Part shown: piece by piece, positions 17,284 through 26,537 of the stretch | Layout of the letters: every line of letters begins with the position of its first letter | How positions within the stretch are numbered: the stretch's first letter is position 1 | Source of the DNA: a virus | Length of the DNA: 50,614 bases | IMG/VR virus record: IMGVR_UViG_3300010885_040388 | Location: 1-50,614 of that record | Strand: one strand, 5' to 3' | The notes under the pieces: model-generated | The model's input: the letters and a program-made list of their open reading frames with translations, nothing else | Database searches by the model: none | Told to the model about the DNA's origin: nothing | Program-made: the position numbers and the translations under genes

Positions 17284-18499
17284 TACTGAAGCTAAAGTAA
17301 TTTCAGCGGTATTACAAGACAAGCAACTCCACGTACTACTACAGGCAAACGTAGAGACACTATTAAGAACGCACAACGATGTCTGGAACTTTATCCGTCT
17401 CTATGCTGAAAACAATGGAACAGTTCCCCCTTCATCTTTGGTAGTAGAAAAGTTTAGAGATTTTGAAGTTGTCAAGGATGTTGGTGCTACTAAGCATCAC
17501 CTTGAAGAGTTAAAGGTTGAGTATGTAAACGACAGCATGAAGGATATACTAAGATCTGCTGCGACTGAAGTTCAGAGTGGTCAAGGCGGACGAGCACTTG
17601 AAGATTTGATTACCAAGACCTCTGCTCTAAAGAAAAACACTTCTTCTATTCGTGACATTGATGCAACAGATATTGATTCTGCAATTGCATATTTTGAAAA
17701 TGTTAAAGAGCAGCAAGCACTTGGAGTGCGTGGCATTAAAACTGGTTTGCCAGGGTTTGATAACTACCTTCCTTCTGGAATTATGCCTGGACAGCTTGGA
17801 GTATTTCTTGCATACCCTGGAATTGGTAAGTCATGGATGGCTTTGTACTTTGCTGTACAGGCTTGGAAGCAAGGCAAGACACCACTTATAATTTCCCTTG
17901 AAATGAGTGAGACAGAAGTTCGTAACAGAGTATTTACAATTATGGGTGAAGGCCTGTGGTCACATAGAAAACTATCTAACGGTGAGATAGAACTTGATAT
18001 GCTAAAGAAGTGGCATGCAAATAAACTTGAGGGCCGTCCACCATTCCACATCATATCAAATGACTCTGGCGGTGAAGTAACACCTTCTGTTATTCGTGGA
18101 AAGATAGATCAGTATAAGCCAGACTTTGTTGTGGTTGACTATCTTCAACTTATGAGCCCTAACCAAAAGGCTGATAATGAAACGGTAAAGATGAAAAACC
18201 TTTCTCGTGAACTAAAGCTCATGGCTATTAGCGAAGAAGTTCCTATCATTGCTATCTCATCCGCTACACCTGATGATGTAAAGGATATGTCAACTGTTCC
18301 TACTCTTGCACAGACTGCATGGTCAAGACAGATTGCCTACGATGCTGACTGGGTAATGGCTTTAGGTCGTGCCAGTAACAGCGATATTATTGAGTGTGCG
18401 TTTAGAAAGAACCGTAATGGTTTTATGGGAGACTTCTTAGTTCAATGCGACTTTGATAAAGGCTATTATCGTTATAAGGATTTTGAAGATGGTAAGTAA
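17276..18499 (+). CDS. dnaB: Replicative DnaB-type DNA helicase
   Basis: 407 residues, GTG start coupled to the previous stop. The RecA-like core is clear: Walker A YPGIGKSW at about residue 181, the DnaB signature SLEMSETEVRNRV, Walker B VVVDYLQLM near 286, and an arginine-rich AFRKNRNG near the end. The N-terminal about 140 residues form the helical primase-interacting domain. It unwinds the replication fork as a hexamer, using ATP. It is slightly shorter than bacterial DnaB (about 450-470). The primase gene overlaps its 3' end. Confidence 0.92.
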   Translation: MNNTEAKVISAVLQDKQLHVLLQANVETLLRTHNDVWNFIRLYAENNGTVPPSSLVVEKFRDFEVVKDVGATKHHLEELKVEYVNDSMKDILRSAATEVQSGQGGRALEDLITKTSALKKNTSSIRDIDATDIDSAIAYFENVKEQQALGVRGIKTGLPGFDNYLPSGIMPGQLGVFLAYPGIGKSWMALYFAVQAWKQGKTPLIISLEMSETEVRNRVFTIMGEGLWSHRKLSNGEIELDMLKKWHANKLEGRPPFHIISNDSGGEVTPSVIRGKIDQYKPDFVVVDYLQLMSPNQKADNETVKMKNLSRELKLMAISEEVPIIAISSATPDDVKDMSTVPTLAQTAWSRQIAYDADWVMALGRASNSDIIECAFRKNRNGFMGDFLVQCDFDKGYYRYKDFEDGK

Positions 18500-19415
18500 A
18501 GAGATATATACAGAAGAGCAGATTCGTCGTGTTCTCAATGGTGCAGGACTTGATATTGAGGCTGAGTTTGGTAATGATTTTATTATCTATTGCCCATACC
18601 ACAATAATACGAGAACACCTGCTGGAGAAGTAGCAAAGGATAGTGGCTTGTTCTTTTGTTTTGGATGTCAGATAACTAAAAATCTTGTTGAGCTTATTAT
18701 GTTTACTTCTAACAGATCGTATTTTGAAACGGTAAGGTACATTAAAGGCAAAGAGCAGAAGTCTGATATACAAACAATAGTAGATAAAGCACTGTATGCA
18801 CCACCTGATTTTGTTCAGTATGATGAACTGCTTATCAAAAGATTAAATAAGCAAGCACTTGATGCTCCAGTAGCAATGAATTATTTTAATGGTCGCAGAC
18901 TAACAAAAGACTCTGTTATTAAGTTTGACTTAGGTTACTCTGAAAAGCAGGGGTCTGTAACCATTCCAGTACATTCACCAGATGGTATGTGTATAGGGTT
19001 TGTTGCCAGGACAATTGAAGGTAAAGATTTTAAGAATACTCCAGGACTTCCTAAGAGCAAGGTTTTATTTAACCTACATAGAGTAAAGAGTTCTAGTGTA
19101 GTATATGTAGTGGAATCATCTTTTGATGCAATCCGCTTAGACCAGATAGGTTTTCCAGCAGTTGCAACGCTGGGTGCTAATGTGTCTGTATCTCAGATCA
19201 GACTGTTAGAAAAGTACTTCAACAATGTTGTACTAATTGCAGACAACGACGAAGCTGGTAGCATCATGAAAGATAAGCTAGTTGAAAAGCTAGGTCATCT
19301 TGTAAGTGTTATTAGCTTAGACAAAAAATATAAAGACATAGGAGACATGGATGATGATGAGATTAAAAAACTGGAGTTCCAGTTTGACAATTCAATCATA
19401 TCTATGCTAAAATAA
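18489..19415 (+). CDS. dnaG: DnaG-type primase
   Basis: 308 residues. A CHC2-type zinc site (C35, H38, C57, C60) is followed by a Toprim domain with E209 and D252-x-D254 (ADNDEAG). These are the parts needed to read a template site and make RNA primers. The ATG at 18489 is preferred over an in-frame ATG at 18453, which would add 12 residues deep inside the helicase gene. It is much shorter than cellular DnaG (about 600): the C-terminal helicase-binding domain appears absent. Confidence 0.9.
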   Translation: MVSKEIYTEEQIRRVLNGAGLDIEAEFGNDFIIYCPYHNNTRTPAGEVAKDSGLFFCFGCQITKNLVELIMFTSNRSYFETVRYIKGKEQKSDIQTIVDKALYAPPDFVQYDELLIKRLNKQALDAPVAMNYFNGRRLTKDSVIKFDLGYSEKQGSVTIPVHSPDGMCIGFVARTIEGKDFKNTPGLPKSKVLFNLHRVKSSSVVYVVESSFDAIRLDQIGFPAVATLGANVSVSQIRLLEKYFNNVVLIADNDEAGSIMKDKLVEKLGHLVSVISLDKKYKDIGDMDDDEIKKLEFQFDNSIISMLK

Positions 19416-19444
19416 AAACAATAATAAAAAAGGAGCAGGACAAA

Positions 19445-20101
19445 ATGGCAATTGTAAAAGGACTAAAAAACATCAACGCACTAGTAGATAAGCCAAAGTT
19501 TGAAGGCACAGGTTCAAAGGTTCGTTGGTTCAAGATCGCTGATGGACAAGCAGTAAAGATTCGTTTCATTGAAGAACTAGATGAAGATTCAGCAAATTAC
19601 AGCGAGGCACGAGGCCTTGCGCTAGTTGTTTCAGAACACACAAATCCAAAGGACTACAAGCGCAAGGCTGTAGACACAATGGAATCAGAAGGTCGTGACT
19701 GGGCAGAAGAGATGCACCGCAAGGATATGAAGGCTGGCTGGAGAGCACGTCTTCGCTTCTATTGCAATGTTCTTGTAGATGATGGCATTGAAGCACCGTA
19801 TGTTGCAATTTGGAACATGGGTGTTAGCAAGCAATCAGCATTTAATACTATTCGTGAATATGCACTTGAGACAGGTAGCATTTCAAATCTTACTTGGAAG
19901 GTAAAGCGTAATGGTCAGGGAACTGAAACAAGCTATACACTTATTCCAAGTACTCCAGATTCTGCTCCATTTGATTGGGCAGGAGTTGAGCCATATCCAT
20001 TGGAGAAGGCTCTTAACAAAGTTCCTTATGCGGAACAGGAAGCCTTTTATCTAGGCTTTGATACTCCTTCATCTTCTTCATCAGCCAATATTGACTGGTA
20101 A
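19445..20101 (+). CDS. Probable single-stranded DNA-binding protein
   Basis: 218 residues with a good AAGGAG site. A mixed OB-like body (WFKIADGQAVKIRFIEEL, APYVAIWNMGVSKQS) ends with a Ser-rich linker and the acidic, aromatic tail ANIDW, the layout of phage SSBs whose tail binds partner proteins. It lies between primase and polymerase, as expected for an SSB. It lacks the zinc cysteines of T4 gp32. Family assignment is by pattern and place. Confidence 0.65.
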   Translation: MAIVKGLKNINALVDKPKFEGTGSKVRWFKIADGQAVKIRFIEELDEDSANYSEARGLALVVSEHTNPKDYKRKAVDTMESEGRDWAEEMHRKDMKAGWRARLRFYCNVLVDDGIEAPYVAIWNMGVSKQSAFNTIREYALETGSISNLTWKVKRNGQGTETSYTLIPSTPDSAPFDWAGVEPYPLEKALNKVPYAEQEAFYLGFDTPSSSSSANIDW

Positions 20102-20105
20102 CTAG

Positions 20106-23100
20106 ATGAACTACGTTGGCTTACATGTCCATACACACTACTCCTTAATGGATGGTGTTGCTACTCCAGAAGAATACGTGAACCGTGCAGTTGAGTTAGG
20201 AATGACAGCGATTGCCATTACTGACCACGGTACTTTATCTGGGCATAGGGAACTGCACCGTATTGCAAAAGCAAATGGAATTAAGCCAATACTTGGTGTA
20301 GAAGGCTATATGACGACAAGTATGGAAGATAAGAGAGCAAAGGCAGACCGCCCAGACCCTCTTGACCAAAACTATCATCATATAGTTCTTCTCGCTAAGA
20401 ACCAACAGGGTTTAGAAAACCTTAATAAGATTAATGAGATTGCATGGACAGATGGTTTCTTTAGCAAGCCAAGGTTTGATTTTGAAACACTTACTAAGTA
20501 CAAAGAAGGAATTATTGTTACATCCGCATGTCTTAGTGGCTGGATAGCAAAGGCTGTTGAGCTAGGGGAACTTGCAACAGCAAAGAAACATATACAGTGG
20601 TTTAAAAAAGAATTTGGCGATGATTACTATATTGAAGTAATGCCACACAACCCACCAGAAGTTAATAAAGGAATTATTGAACTTGCCGATGCAGCAAAGG
20701 TTAAGATCGTTGTAACACCAGACTGCCATCACTCTGACACAAGTCAAAAAGAAGTTCAGGAGCTAATGCTTCTTCTTAATACTCATGCCAAGTTACAGAA
20801 AGATGTAACATACGATAAGTCAAAGAAGCACGAATCATTTATGGATCGTCTTGATTATCTTTATGGCGCAGACCGTATGATGAGTTTTAATAAGTTTGAC
20901 ATTCATCTTCTTTCTTATGAAGAGATGAGGGATGCAATGCTAAAGCAAGGTATTGATCGTGAAGATATGTTCACATCTACAAATGAAATTGCAGATAAAG
21001 TAGAAGGCTATGACATTAAAGAACACCTAGATTTACTTCCAGTTCAATATAAGAAGCCAATGAATGAACTTAAGAAGCTTGCTCTTGAAGGTTTGGCTGA
21101 AAGAAAACTAGAAAACAATGAAGAGTATCTTTCACGACTTGATGAAGAGTTAGAGATTATTGGACAAAAGAATTTTGGACCATACTTCCTAGTAGTACGC
21201 AACATGTTAAACTGGGCTAAGAGTGAAGGTATTATGGTTGGTCCTGGTCGTGGATCTGCAGCAGGATCTTTGCTTTGTTATGCACTTGGCATTACAGATA
21301 TTGATCCAATTAAGCATGGACTGTTGTTCTTTCGTTTTATTAACCCAGACCGTAATGATTTTCCTGATATTGACTCAGACATCCAAGACACTCGTCGTGA
21401 TGAAGTAAAAGATTATTTGGTTCGTCAGTATCGCCATGTTGCTTCTATTGCCACATTCTTGCAGTTTAAAGATAAGGGTGTTGTGCGAGATGTTGCACGA
21501 TGCTTAAACATACCTCTTCCAGATGTAAATAAAGTACTTAAGGTGGTTGATACATGGGACGATTATTGTACTTCAAAAAATACATATTGGTTTAGAGAGA
21601 AGTATCCAGAGGTAGAGGTTTATGGAGATCAGCTTCGTGGAAGAATTCGTGGCACTGGAATCCATGCAGCAGGAGTTGTAACAAGTAAAGATCCAATCTT
21701 CAGATACGCACCATTAGAAACAAGATCAGTTACTGGACAAGATGAAAGAATTCCAGTGGTAGCAGTTGATATGGGTGAGGCTGAAAATATTGGTCTTATT
21801 AAGATTGATGCTCTTGGTCTTAAGACTCTTAGTGTTCTTAAAGATTGTATTGATATTATTAAAGACAGAGAAGGAACAAAGATTGACCTTCTTAAGATTG
21901 ATATGGATGATGCAAACGTGTACACTATGTTGTCAGATGGTTACACAAAGGGCGTGTTTCAATGTGAAGCAGCACCATATACAAACCTTCTAGTCAAGAT
22001 GCGTGTAAAAAATCTTGCTGAACTAGCAGCTTCAAATGCATTAGTTCGTCCTGGTGCTATGAACACTATTGGTAAATCTTATATTGCTCGTAAGCATGGT
22101 CGTGAAAACATTGACTATAAGCACCAAGTTATGAAATCATTTACGGAGGAAACTTATGGTTGTATTCTTTACCAAGAACAAGTTATGCAAGCATGCGTAC
22201 AGCTTGGCGGTATGTCCATGTCGGAAGCGGACAAAGTTAGAAAGATCATTGGAAAGAAGAAAGATGCTAAAGACTTTGACGAGTTCAAGGATAAATTTGT
22301 TAAAGGTGCTTCGCAATACCTTTCGCCAAATGATGCGCTAGACCTATGGCATGACTTTGAGGCTCACGCAGGGTACTCATTTAATAAGTCTCACGCTGTA
22401 GCATACTCAACACTTTCATACTGGACAGCGTGGCTAAAGTATCACTATCCACTAGAGTTTATGTTTGCATTGCTGAAGAATGAAAAAGATAAAGACGGAA
22501 GAACAGAGTATTTAATTGAAGCAAAACGTATGGGTATACCTGTTAAGCTTCCGCATCTTAATGATTCGGAAATTGATTTTAAGATTGAGGGCAAAGGGAT
22601 TAGGTTTGGGCTTACGGGTATTAAATATATCTCTGATAAGATTGCAGAAAGATATATTGCAGGCCGTCCGTTCACATCATATAAGCAAGTAGAAGAGTTT
22701 ACTTTTACAAAGGGCAATGGAGTTAATAGTCGTGCTCTACAGGCAATGAGATGTGTAGGCGCACTTACTTTTCCAGACAATGCAGCAAATCCGCAGGAAG
22801 TTAAAGAAAATCTTTACGAGTACTTAAACCTTCCTGAGTTTAATACATCTATTCCACAACATTACTATGCATACATTAATGATATTGAGGAGTATGAAGA
22901 GACTGGATCTTTTGTATTGCTTGGTATGGTAAAGTCAATTAAACGAGGAACAGGATGGTCACGAGTTGAAGTTTTGGACAAGACTGGCAGTGTTGGTATA
23001 TTTGATGAGGAGTCTCCGTCTATTGAGACTGGTCGCACTTATCTCATTCTTGCAAGTGATAATAGGATTGTGTCTGCAATACCTGCTGATGAACTAAAGG

Positions 23101-23381
23101 AATCTAAAAGTTCTTTGGTTAAGTTTTTAAATTATAAGATGTTGCCATACAAAGAAGGGGAACACTTTGTTGTCTCCTTTAAACCAAGAGTGACTAAGGC
23201 TGGCAAAAAGATGGCTTCCCTGGTTCTTGCAGATTCAGCAAGAGAGATGCATTCAGTTGTTGTTTTTCCAACGCAGTTTGCAAAAGCTTACATGAAGATT
23301 GAAGAAGGCAGTGTGTATAAATTTGATTTTGGAAAGACTAAGGATGGAACTGTTACAATGAATGAGGTAGAAAGTGTTTGA
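20106..23381 (+). CDS. dnaE: C-family DNA polymerase (DnaE-type, Pol III alpha) with PHP domain
   Basis: 1091 residues. The N-terminal PHP domain keeps its metal ligands in HVHTHYS, ITDHG and PDCHHSD. The palm begins at GPGRGSAAGS (about residue 378), the paired catalytic aspartates are in PDIDSDI (about 419), and the third in IKIDALGL (about 565). A helix-hairpin-helix region and an OB-fold-like region (VLLGMVKSIKRGTGWSRVEV) follow. It is the replicative polymerase and, with DnaB and DnaG, gives a bacterial-type fork. No sliding clamp was seen, so it may use the host's. Confidence 0.93.
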   Translation: MNYVGLHVHTHYSLMDGVATPEEYVNRAVELGMTAIAITDHGTLSGHRELHRIAKANGIKPILGVEGYMTTSMEDKRAKADRPDPLDQNYHHIVLLAKNQQGLENLNKINEIAWTDGFFSKPRFDFETLTKYKEGIIVTSACLSGWIAKAVELGELATAKKHIQWFKKEFGDDYYIEVMPHNPPEVNKGIIELADAAKVKIVVTPDCHHSDTSQKEVQELMLLLNTHAKLQKDVTYDKSKKHESFMDRLDYLYGADRMMSFNKFDIHLLSYEEMRDAMLKQGIDREDMFTSTNEIADKVEGYDIKEHLDLLPVQYKKPMNELKKLALEGLAERKLENNEEYLSRLDEELEIIGQKNFGPYFLVVRNMLNWAKSEGIMVGPGRGSAAGSLLCYALGITDIDPIKHGLLFFRFINPDRNDFPDIDSDIQDTRRDEVKDYLVRQYRHVASIATFLQFKDKGVVRDVARCLNIPLPDVNKVLKVVDTWDDYCTSKNTYWFREKYPEVEVYGDQLRGRIRGTGIHAAGVVTSKDPIFRYAPLETRSVTGQDERIPVVAVDMGEAENIGLIKIDALGLKTLSVLKDCIDIIKDREGTKIDLLKIDMDDANVYTMLSDGYTKGVFQCEAAPYTNLLVKMRVKNLAELAASNALVRPGAMNTIGKSYIARKHGRENIDYKHQVMKSFTEETYGCILYQEQVMQACVQLGGMSMSEADKVRKIIGKKKDAKDFDEFKDKFVKGASQYLSPNDALDLWHDFEAHAGYSFNKSHAVAYSTLSYWTAWLKYHYPLEFMFALLKNEKDKDGRTEYLIEAKRMGIPVKLPHLNDSEIDFKIEGKGIRFGLTGIKYISDKIAERYIAGRPFTSYKQVEEFTFTKGNGVNSRALQAMRCVGALTFPDNAANPQEVKENLYEYLNLPEFNTSIPQHYYAYINDIEEYEETGSFVLLGMVKSIKRGTGWSRVEVLDKTGSVGIFDEESPSIETGRTYLILASDNRIVSAIPADELKESKSSLVKFLNYKMLPYKEGEHFVVSFKPRVTKAGKKMASLVLADSAREMHSVVVFPTQFAKAYMKIEEGSVYKFDFGKTKDGTVTMNEVESV

Positions 23382-23691
23382 TGATTTAGCAATTGCTTTA
23401 CATGAAGCAGCAGTAAAAAAAGGTTTTTGGCCTGAAGATATTGATGATATTTTTATTGCTAAGCAGTGCATGATGATTGTGTCTGAAGTAACTGAGGTTA
23501 TGGAAGCTGTGCGTAAGGATAAGGGCGAAGAAGAAATTGCTAAAGAAGTAGCAGATATTTTAATTCGTACACTAGATCTCTATGCAGGAATGGTTGAAGC
23601 AGGGTATACTAAGATATCACTAGATTATGCAATGGAAGAAAAGACTAACTTTAATAAAACTAGACCAGAAAAACACGGGGTACGATTTTAA
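23374..23691 (+). CDS. MazG-like nucleotide pyrophosphohydrolase
   Basis: 105 residues, GTG start overlapping the polymerase stop by 8 bases. The all-alpha NTP-pyrophosphatase pattern ExxE(12-28)ExxD is present as E38, E41, E58 and D61 (SEVTEVMEAV and KEVADILI). Such enzymes split NTPs or dNTPs to monophosphates; phage versions may tune nucleotide pools or clear modified nucleotides. It couples to the recombinase gene by TAATG. Confidence 0.8.
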   Translation: MFDDLAIALHEAAVKKGFWPEDIDDIFIAKQCMMIVSEVTEVMEAVRKDKGEEEIAKEVADILIRTLDLYAGMVEAGYTKISLDYAMEEKTNFNKTRPEKHGVRF

Positions 23692-24704
23692 TGATAACAG
23701 TAGAAGAAGTATTAGCTCAACTTAGCCCAAAGCTAAGAAAGACCGTCATGGCTGGAGACACTATTCCAGATACACAATATGCAGCAACCCCTAGCTTCGG
23801 TTTAAACCGTGCTCTTAACGGTGGGTTGCCATATGGAAGACAAGTACTGGTCTGGGGCTCAAAGTCATCTGCAAAGTCCTCTCTATGCCTTCAAATGATA
23901 GGTCTAGCACAGAAGGAAGGAAAGGTCTGTGCATGGATTGATGCTGAAATGTCATATGATAAGAAATGGGCAGAAAGCCTTGGTGTTGATTCATCTAAGC
24001 TTATTGTTTCACAATGCCGTACAATAAATGAAATGGTTGATGTTGGTACTAACCTAATGCAGGCTGGAGTTGATATAATAGTTATTGACTCTATCACTTC
24101 ATTGTTACCAGCAATATATTTTGAAAAGGATTCAGATGAACTTAAGCAACTTGAGAATACCAAGCAAATTGGAGCGGAATCTAGAGACTTTAGCAATGCA
24201 TGGAAGATGCTTAACTACGCTAATAATAAAGTTAAGCCTACTATGCTTGTGCTTATTAGCCAGTCTCGCAATAATATTAGTGCTATGTATACTAGCCAGC
24301 AGCCTACTGGTGGTCAAGCTACTAAGTTTTATTCCTCAACAGTTATTAAACTATTTTCGTCAGAGTCAGATAATCAAGCAATTAAAGGCAAGATTCATGT
24401 TGGAGATAAACTTATTGAAGAAAAAATTGGTCGCAAAATTCGTTGGGAACTCCAATTCTCTAAGACTTCTCCTGGCTTTCAGTCTGGCGAGTACGACTTT
24501 TATTTCAGGGGAGATAATGTGGGTATTGATAGCATTGGCGACCTTGTTGATACGGCTGAAATGATGGGTATTGTTGAACGCACAGGTGCATGGTATGTAC
24601 TACCTGATGGCACAAAGGTTCAAGGCAGGGAAGGTTTTGTTAATAGAGTTAGAGAAGATTTAGATCTACAAGACTCTATTAAGACTAAAATACTAAATGT
24701 CTGA
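23691..24704 (+). CDS. RecA/UvsX-like recombinase with altered P-loop
   Basis: 337 residues. RecA-fold motifs are in order: GLNRALNGGLPYGR, Walker A GSKSSAKSS (residues 56-64), DAEMSYDKKW, Walker B DIIVIDSIT, and the DNA-binding loop region ISQSRNNISAMY. It catalyses strand pairing in recombination and recombination-dependent replication. The glycine before the P-loop lysine is alanine (A61, GCA at 23871-23873); T4 UvsX also departs from glycine at this site, so activity is still expected. The last bases overlap a small zinc-ribbon gene. Confidence 0.88.
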   Translation: MITVEEVLAQLSPKLRKTVMAGDTIPDTQYAATPSFGLNRALNGGLPYGRQVLVWGSKSSAKSSLCLQMIGLAQKEGKVCAWIDAEMSYDKKWAESLGVDSSKLIVSQCRTINEMVDVGTNLMQAGVDIIVIDSITSLLPAIYFEKDSDELKQLENTKQIGAESRDFSNAWKMLNYANNKVKPTMLVLISQSRNNISAMYTSQQPTGGQATKFYSSTVIKLFSSESDNQAIKGKIHVGDKLIEEKIGRKIRWELQFSKTSPGFQSGEYDFYFRGDNVGIDSIGDLVDTAEMMGIVERTGAWYVLPDGTKVQGREGFVNRVREDLDLQDSIKTKILNV

Positions 24705-24873
24705 AAAGTTTAAGATTTTTCCAGGAAAGTTTGCTTGTCAAAAATGTAATGAAGAGGTCAGCTCTCTAAGGCTATGGCTAGAGAGTGCAGATGTAACATG
24801 GATGTGTAATCAAAAACATATATCAAGGGTGCCACTTATAATAACAAGGAAAGACTATGAGCGAAAGATCTGA
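24697..24873 (+). CDS. Small zinc-ribbon protein (58 aa)
   Basis: ATG at 24697 overlaps the recombinase stop by 8 bases, and the end overlaps the next gene by 17. The 58-residue product has CQKC near the start and C-N-Q-K-H later, a CxxC/CxxxH zinc-ribbon pattern (KFACQKCNEEV, TWMCNQKHIS). Start coupling on both sides and the zinc pattern make it convincing. It might recruit recombination proteins, but nothing shows that. Confidence 0.65.
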   Translation: MSEKFKIFPGKFACQKCNEEVSSLRLWLESADVTWMCNQKHISRVPLIITRKDYERKI

Positions 24874-25147
24874 AAGCAAAAGAATTGGTGCCAAGCAGCA
24901 TAAAAATTCTGGACGCAATACTCATAAGGGTGATGCTACTTGGGAAAACTTTACAGTAGATTTTAAGGAGTGCTCAAAGTCTTTTACTTTAAATAAAGAT
25001 GTTTGGGCAAAAGCAGTAACAGATGCTATTAGAAACGGAAATGATCCTGCCATACTTCTAGTCCTTGGTGACGGAAATTCAAAGGTACGATTAATGATAA
25101 CTGAATTTGAAATAATGGAACAACTAATAGGAGAAGAAGATGAGTGA
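24857..25147 (+). CDS. PD-(D/E)XK nuclease-like protein, possible Holliday junction resolvase
   Basis: 96 residues. Key residues fit a small PD-(D/E)XK core: E6, D26 in HKGDA, and D35-x-K37 in VDFKE, followed by the helix WAKAVTDAIRNGNDPAILLVL. The build (basic N-terminus, KGD, then DxK) is like small phage and archaeal resolvases that cut four-way junctions. It is coupled to recombination genes. A RuvC-like gene 1.4 kb downstream could do the same job, so one may have another substrate. Confidence 0.55.
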   Translation: MSERSESKRIGAKQHKNSGRNTHKGDATWENFTVDFKECSKSFTLNKDVWAKAVTDAIRNGNDPAILLVLGDGNSKVRLMITEFEIMEQLIGEEDE

Positions 25148-25442
25148 ACAAACAACACTAGATATGGTAAATGGTTTATCTGAAATAGCAGACTATATGC
25201 AAGATGAAGAGCTAACCCAGGCTTTGACTTTTATAGCCAAGGTAATTATTAAGCCAGACATTCCAGCACAAGTAGCTAGTATTGAGATTGTAAGGCTGCA
25301 AGCAATTGCTGCAAAGATGGCGTTCAAGGCTACCTGGATGGCAAATGTTGATAAAAATGACAGGGCAAAGAAGAATATATATTACACGGCAGCAGAATCA
25401 ATAAACAATTTAGTCTCAGCACTCAAATATATCATGCGCTAA
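25140..25442 (+). CDS. Hypothetical helical protein (100 aa)
   Basis: All-helical (LDMVNGLSEIADYMQDEELTQ...INNLVSALKYIMR). It overlaps the preceding nuclease-like gene by 8 bases and precedes the Cas4-like nuclease. No motif is recognised. Coupling suggests a partner in recombination or repair. Confidence 0.6.
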   Translation: MSEQTTLDMVNGLSEIADYMQDEELTQALTFIAKVIIKPDIPAQVASIEIVRLQAIAAKMAFKATWMANVDKNDRAKKNIYYTAAESINNLVSALKYIMR

Positions 25443-25444
25443 CA

Positions 25445-25453
25445 TGCTATACT
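25445..25453 (+). promoter_or_regulatory. Extended -10 promoter before Cas4-like gene
   Basis: TGCTATACT in the only gap of this part of the operon; AAGAGA ribosome site follows before ATG 25475. No -35 match. It would allow separate expression of 25475 onward. Confidence 0.45.
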
Positions 25454-25474
25454 TATATAAAGAAAAGAGATAAC

Positions 25475-26260
25475 ATGACAAAAAATTTACTAAAGCAAAT
25501 CATGATAAAAGAAGTTGAGTCACCAGCAGCAATTGATGCTAAAGAGCTTGTAAAGGCAATTGAGGCAGGATATCTTGTAGGTCGTGAGCCTAAGCATACA
25601 CAGAAGAAAACCTTTGGTCCTTCTACTATTGCCTATGGTCATGGAGAATGTCCAAGATATTGGTACCTTGCATTTGAAGGAGCAGTATTTGAGGATAATG
25701 CTGACCCATATGCTGTTGCAAACATGAGCAATGGAACGCTGGCTCATGGAAGAATTGAGGAAGCATTTAAGAACTCTGGAATTTCTATTGACTCAGAGTT
25801 TAAGATTTTTAATGATGATCCTCCTATTTTTGGTTATGTAGATAACTTTATTAATTGGAAGGGTGAAGAAGTTGTTGTAGAAGTAAAGACAACCAACAAC
25901 GAAGTTTTTGAATATCGCAAGCGTACAGGCAAGCCTAAGATGGGACATGTTGTACAGATACTTATCTATATGAAGATTCTTAAGAAGGCTAAGGGTGTTC
26001 TTATTTATGAGAATAAAAACAACCATGAACTTCTTGTTATTCCAGTAGAAGTAAATGATCATTATCGCAAATGGATTGATGAAGCTTTTGAATGGATGAG
26101 AGTTGTTCGTAAGTCTTGGGAAGTTAAAGAGCTTCCAACAAAGAACTATAGATCAAACTCTAAGATTTGTAAAAACTGTCCAATCAGAAAAGCATGTGAC
26201 GAAGCAGGAGCAGGTGTTGTTAAGATAGCATCTCTGGAGGAACTGAGTGAAGCTTTGTAG
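25475..26260 (+). CDS. Cas4/RecB-family PD-(D/E)XK exonuclease with iron-sulfur cysteines
   Basis: 261 residues. Nuclease motifs are H91 (GTLAHGRIEEAF), D123 (FGYVDNF) and E136-x-K138 (VVVEVKTTN), with a QxxxY-like QILIYMK after them. Four cysteines, C59 and C232, C235, C241 (CKNCPIRKAC), match the 4Fe-4S cluster of Cas4 and AddB-type nucleases. It probably resects DNA ends for the RecA-like protein. There is no CRISPR system nearby, so it should be read as a phage recombination nuclease. Confidence 0.85.
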   Translation: MTKNLLKQIMIKEVESPAAIDAKELVKAIEAGYLVGREPKHTQKKTFGPSTIAYGHGECPRYWYLAFEGAVFEDNADPYAVANMSNGTLAHGRIEEAFKNSGISIDSEFKIFNDDPPIFGYVDNFINWKGEEVVVEVKTTNNEVFEYRKRTGKPKMGHVVQILIYMKILKKAKGVLIYENKNNHELLVIPVEVNDHYRKWIDEAFEWMRVVRKSWEVKELPTKNYRSNSKICKNCPIRKACDEAGAGVVKIASLEELSEAL

Positions 26261-26537
26261 CAGATGTGACATTAGGTTTAGCCCAAAGGTCAGTTATCAG
26301 ATTTACTGTAGCCATGAGTGCAGAGACCTTGCTACAAGAGATAAGATTCAGGAAAGATATCAAATAACTCGTAGACAAAAAAGAAAGGGGAAGGACCGTA
26401 GATGCTTAGGTGGATGCGGAACTTCTCTTTCTATATATAACGACTCTGGATTTTGTGCAAATTGTAACGTAAGTGAAAAAGCAGTAAACAAAATGTTAAA
26501 AGAATTGAAAGGTTTTATTGAGTATGAGCAAGAATAA
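26247..26537 (+). CDS. Double zinc-finger protein (96 aa), GTG start
   Basis: GTG at 26247 with GGAGG 6 bases before it. Four knuckles form two zinc sites: CSRC with CSHEC, then CLGGC with CANC, joined by a basic stretch (RYQITRRQKRKGKDRR) suited to nucleic acid binding. It overlaps both neighbours. It may be a DNA-binding helper or regulator; no family name is certain. Confidence 0.65.
   Translation: MKLCSRCDIRFSPKVSYQIYCSHECRDLATRDKIQERYQITRRQKRKGKDRRCLGGCGTSLSIYNDSGFCANCNVSEKAVNKMLKELKGFIEYEQE

Noticed and set aside
24085-24564. Plus-strand open frame of 159 codons inside the recombinase gene
   Set aside because: Out-of-frame shadow of recA with a hydrophobic, Leu/Ile-biased product and no ribosome site.
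25475-26260. Cas4-like gene as part of a CRISPR system
   Set aside because: No repeats, Cas1 or Cas2 are present; Cas4-like nucleases are common in phage recombination operons.
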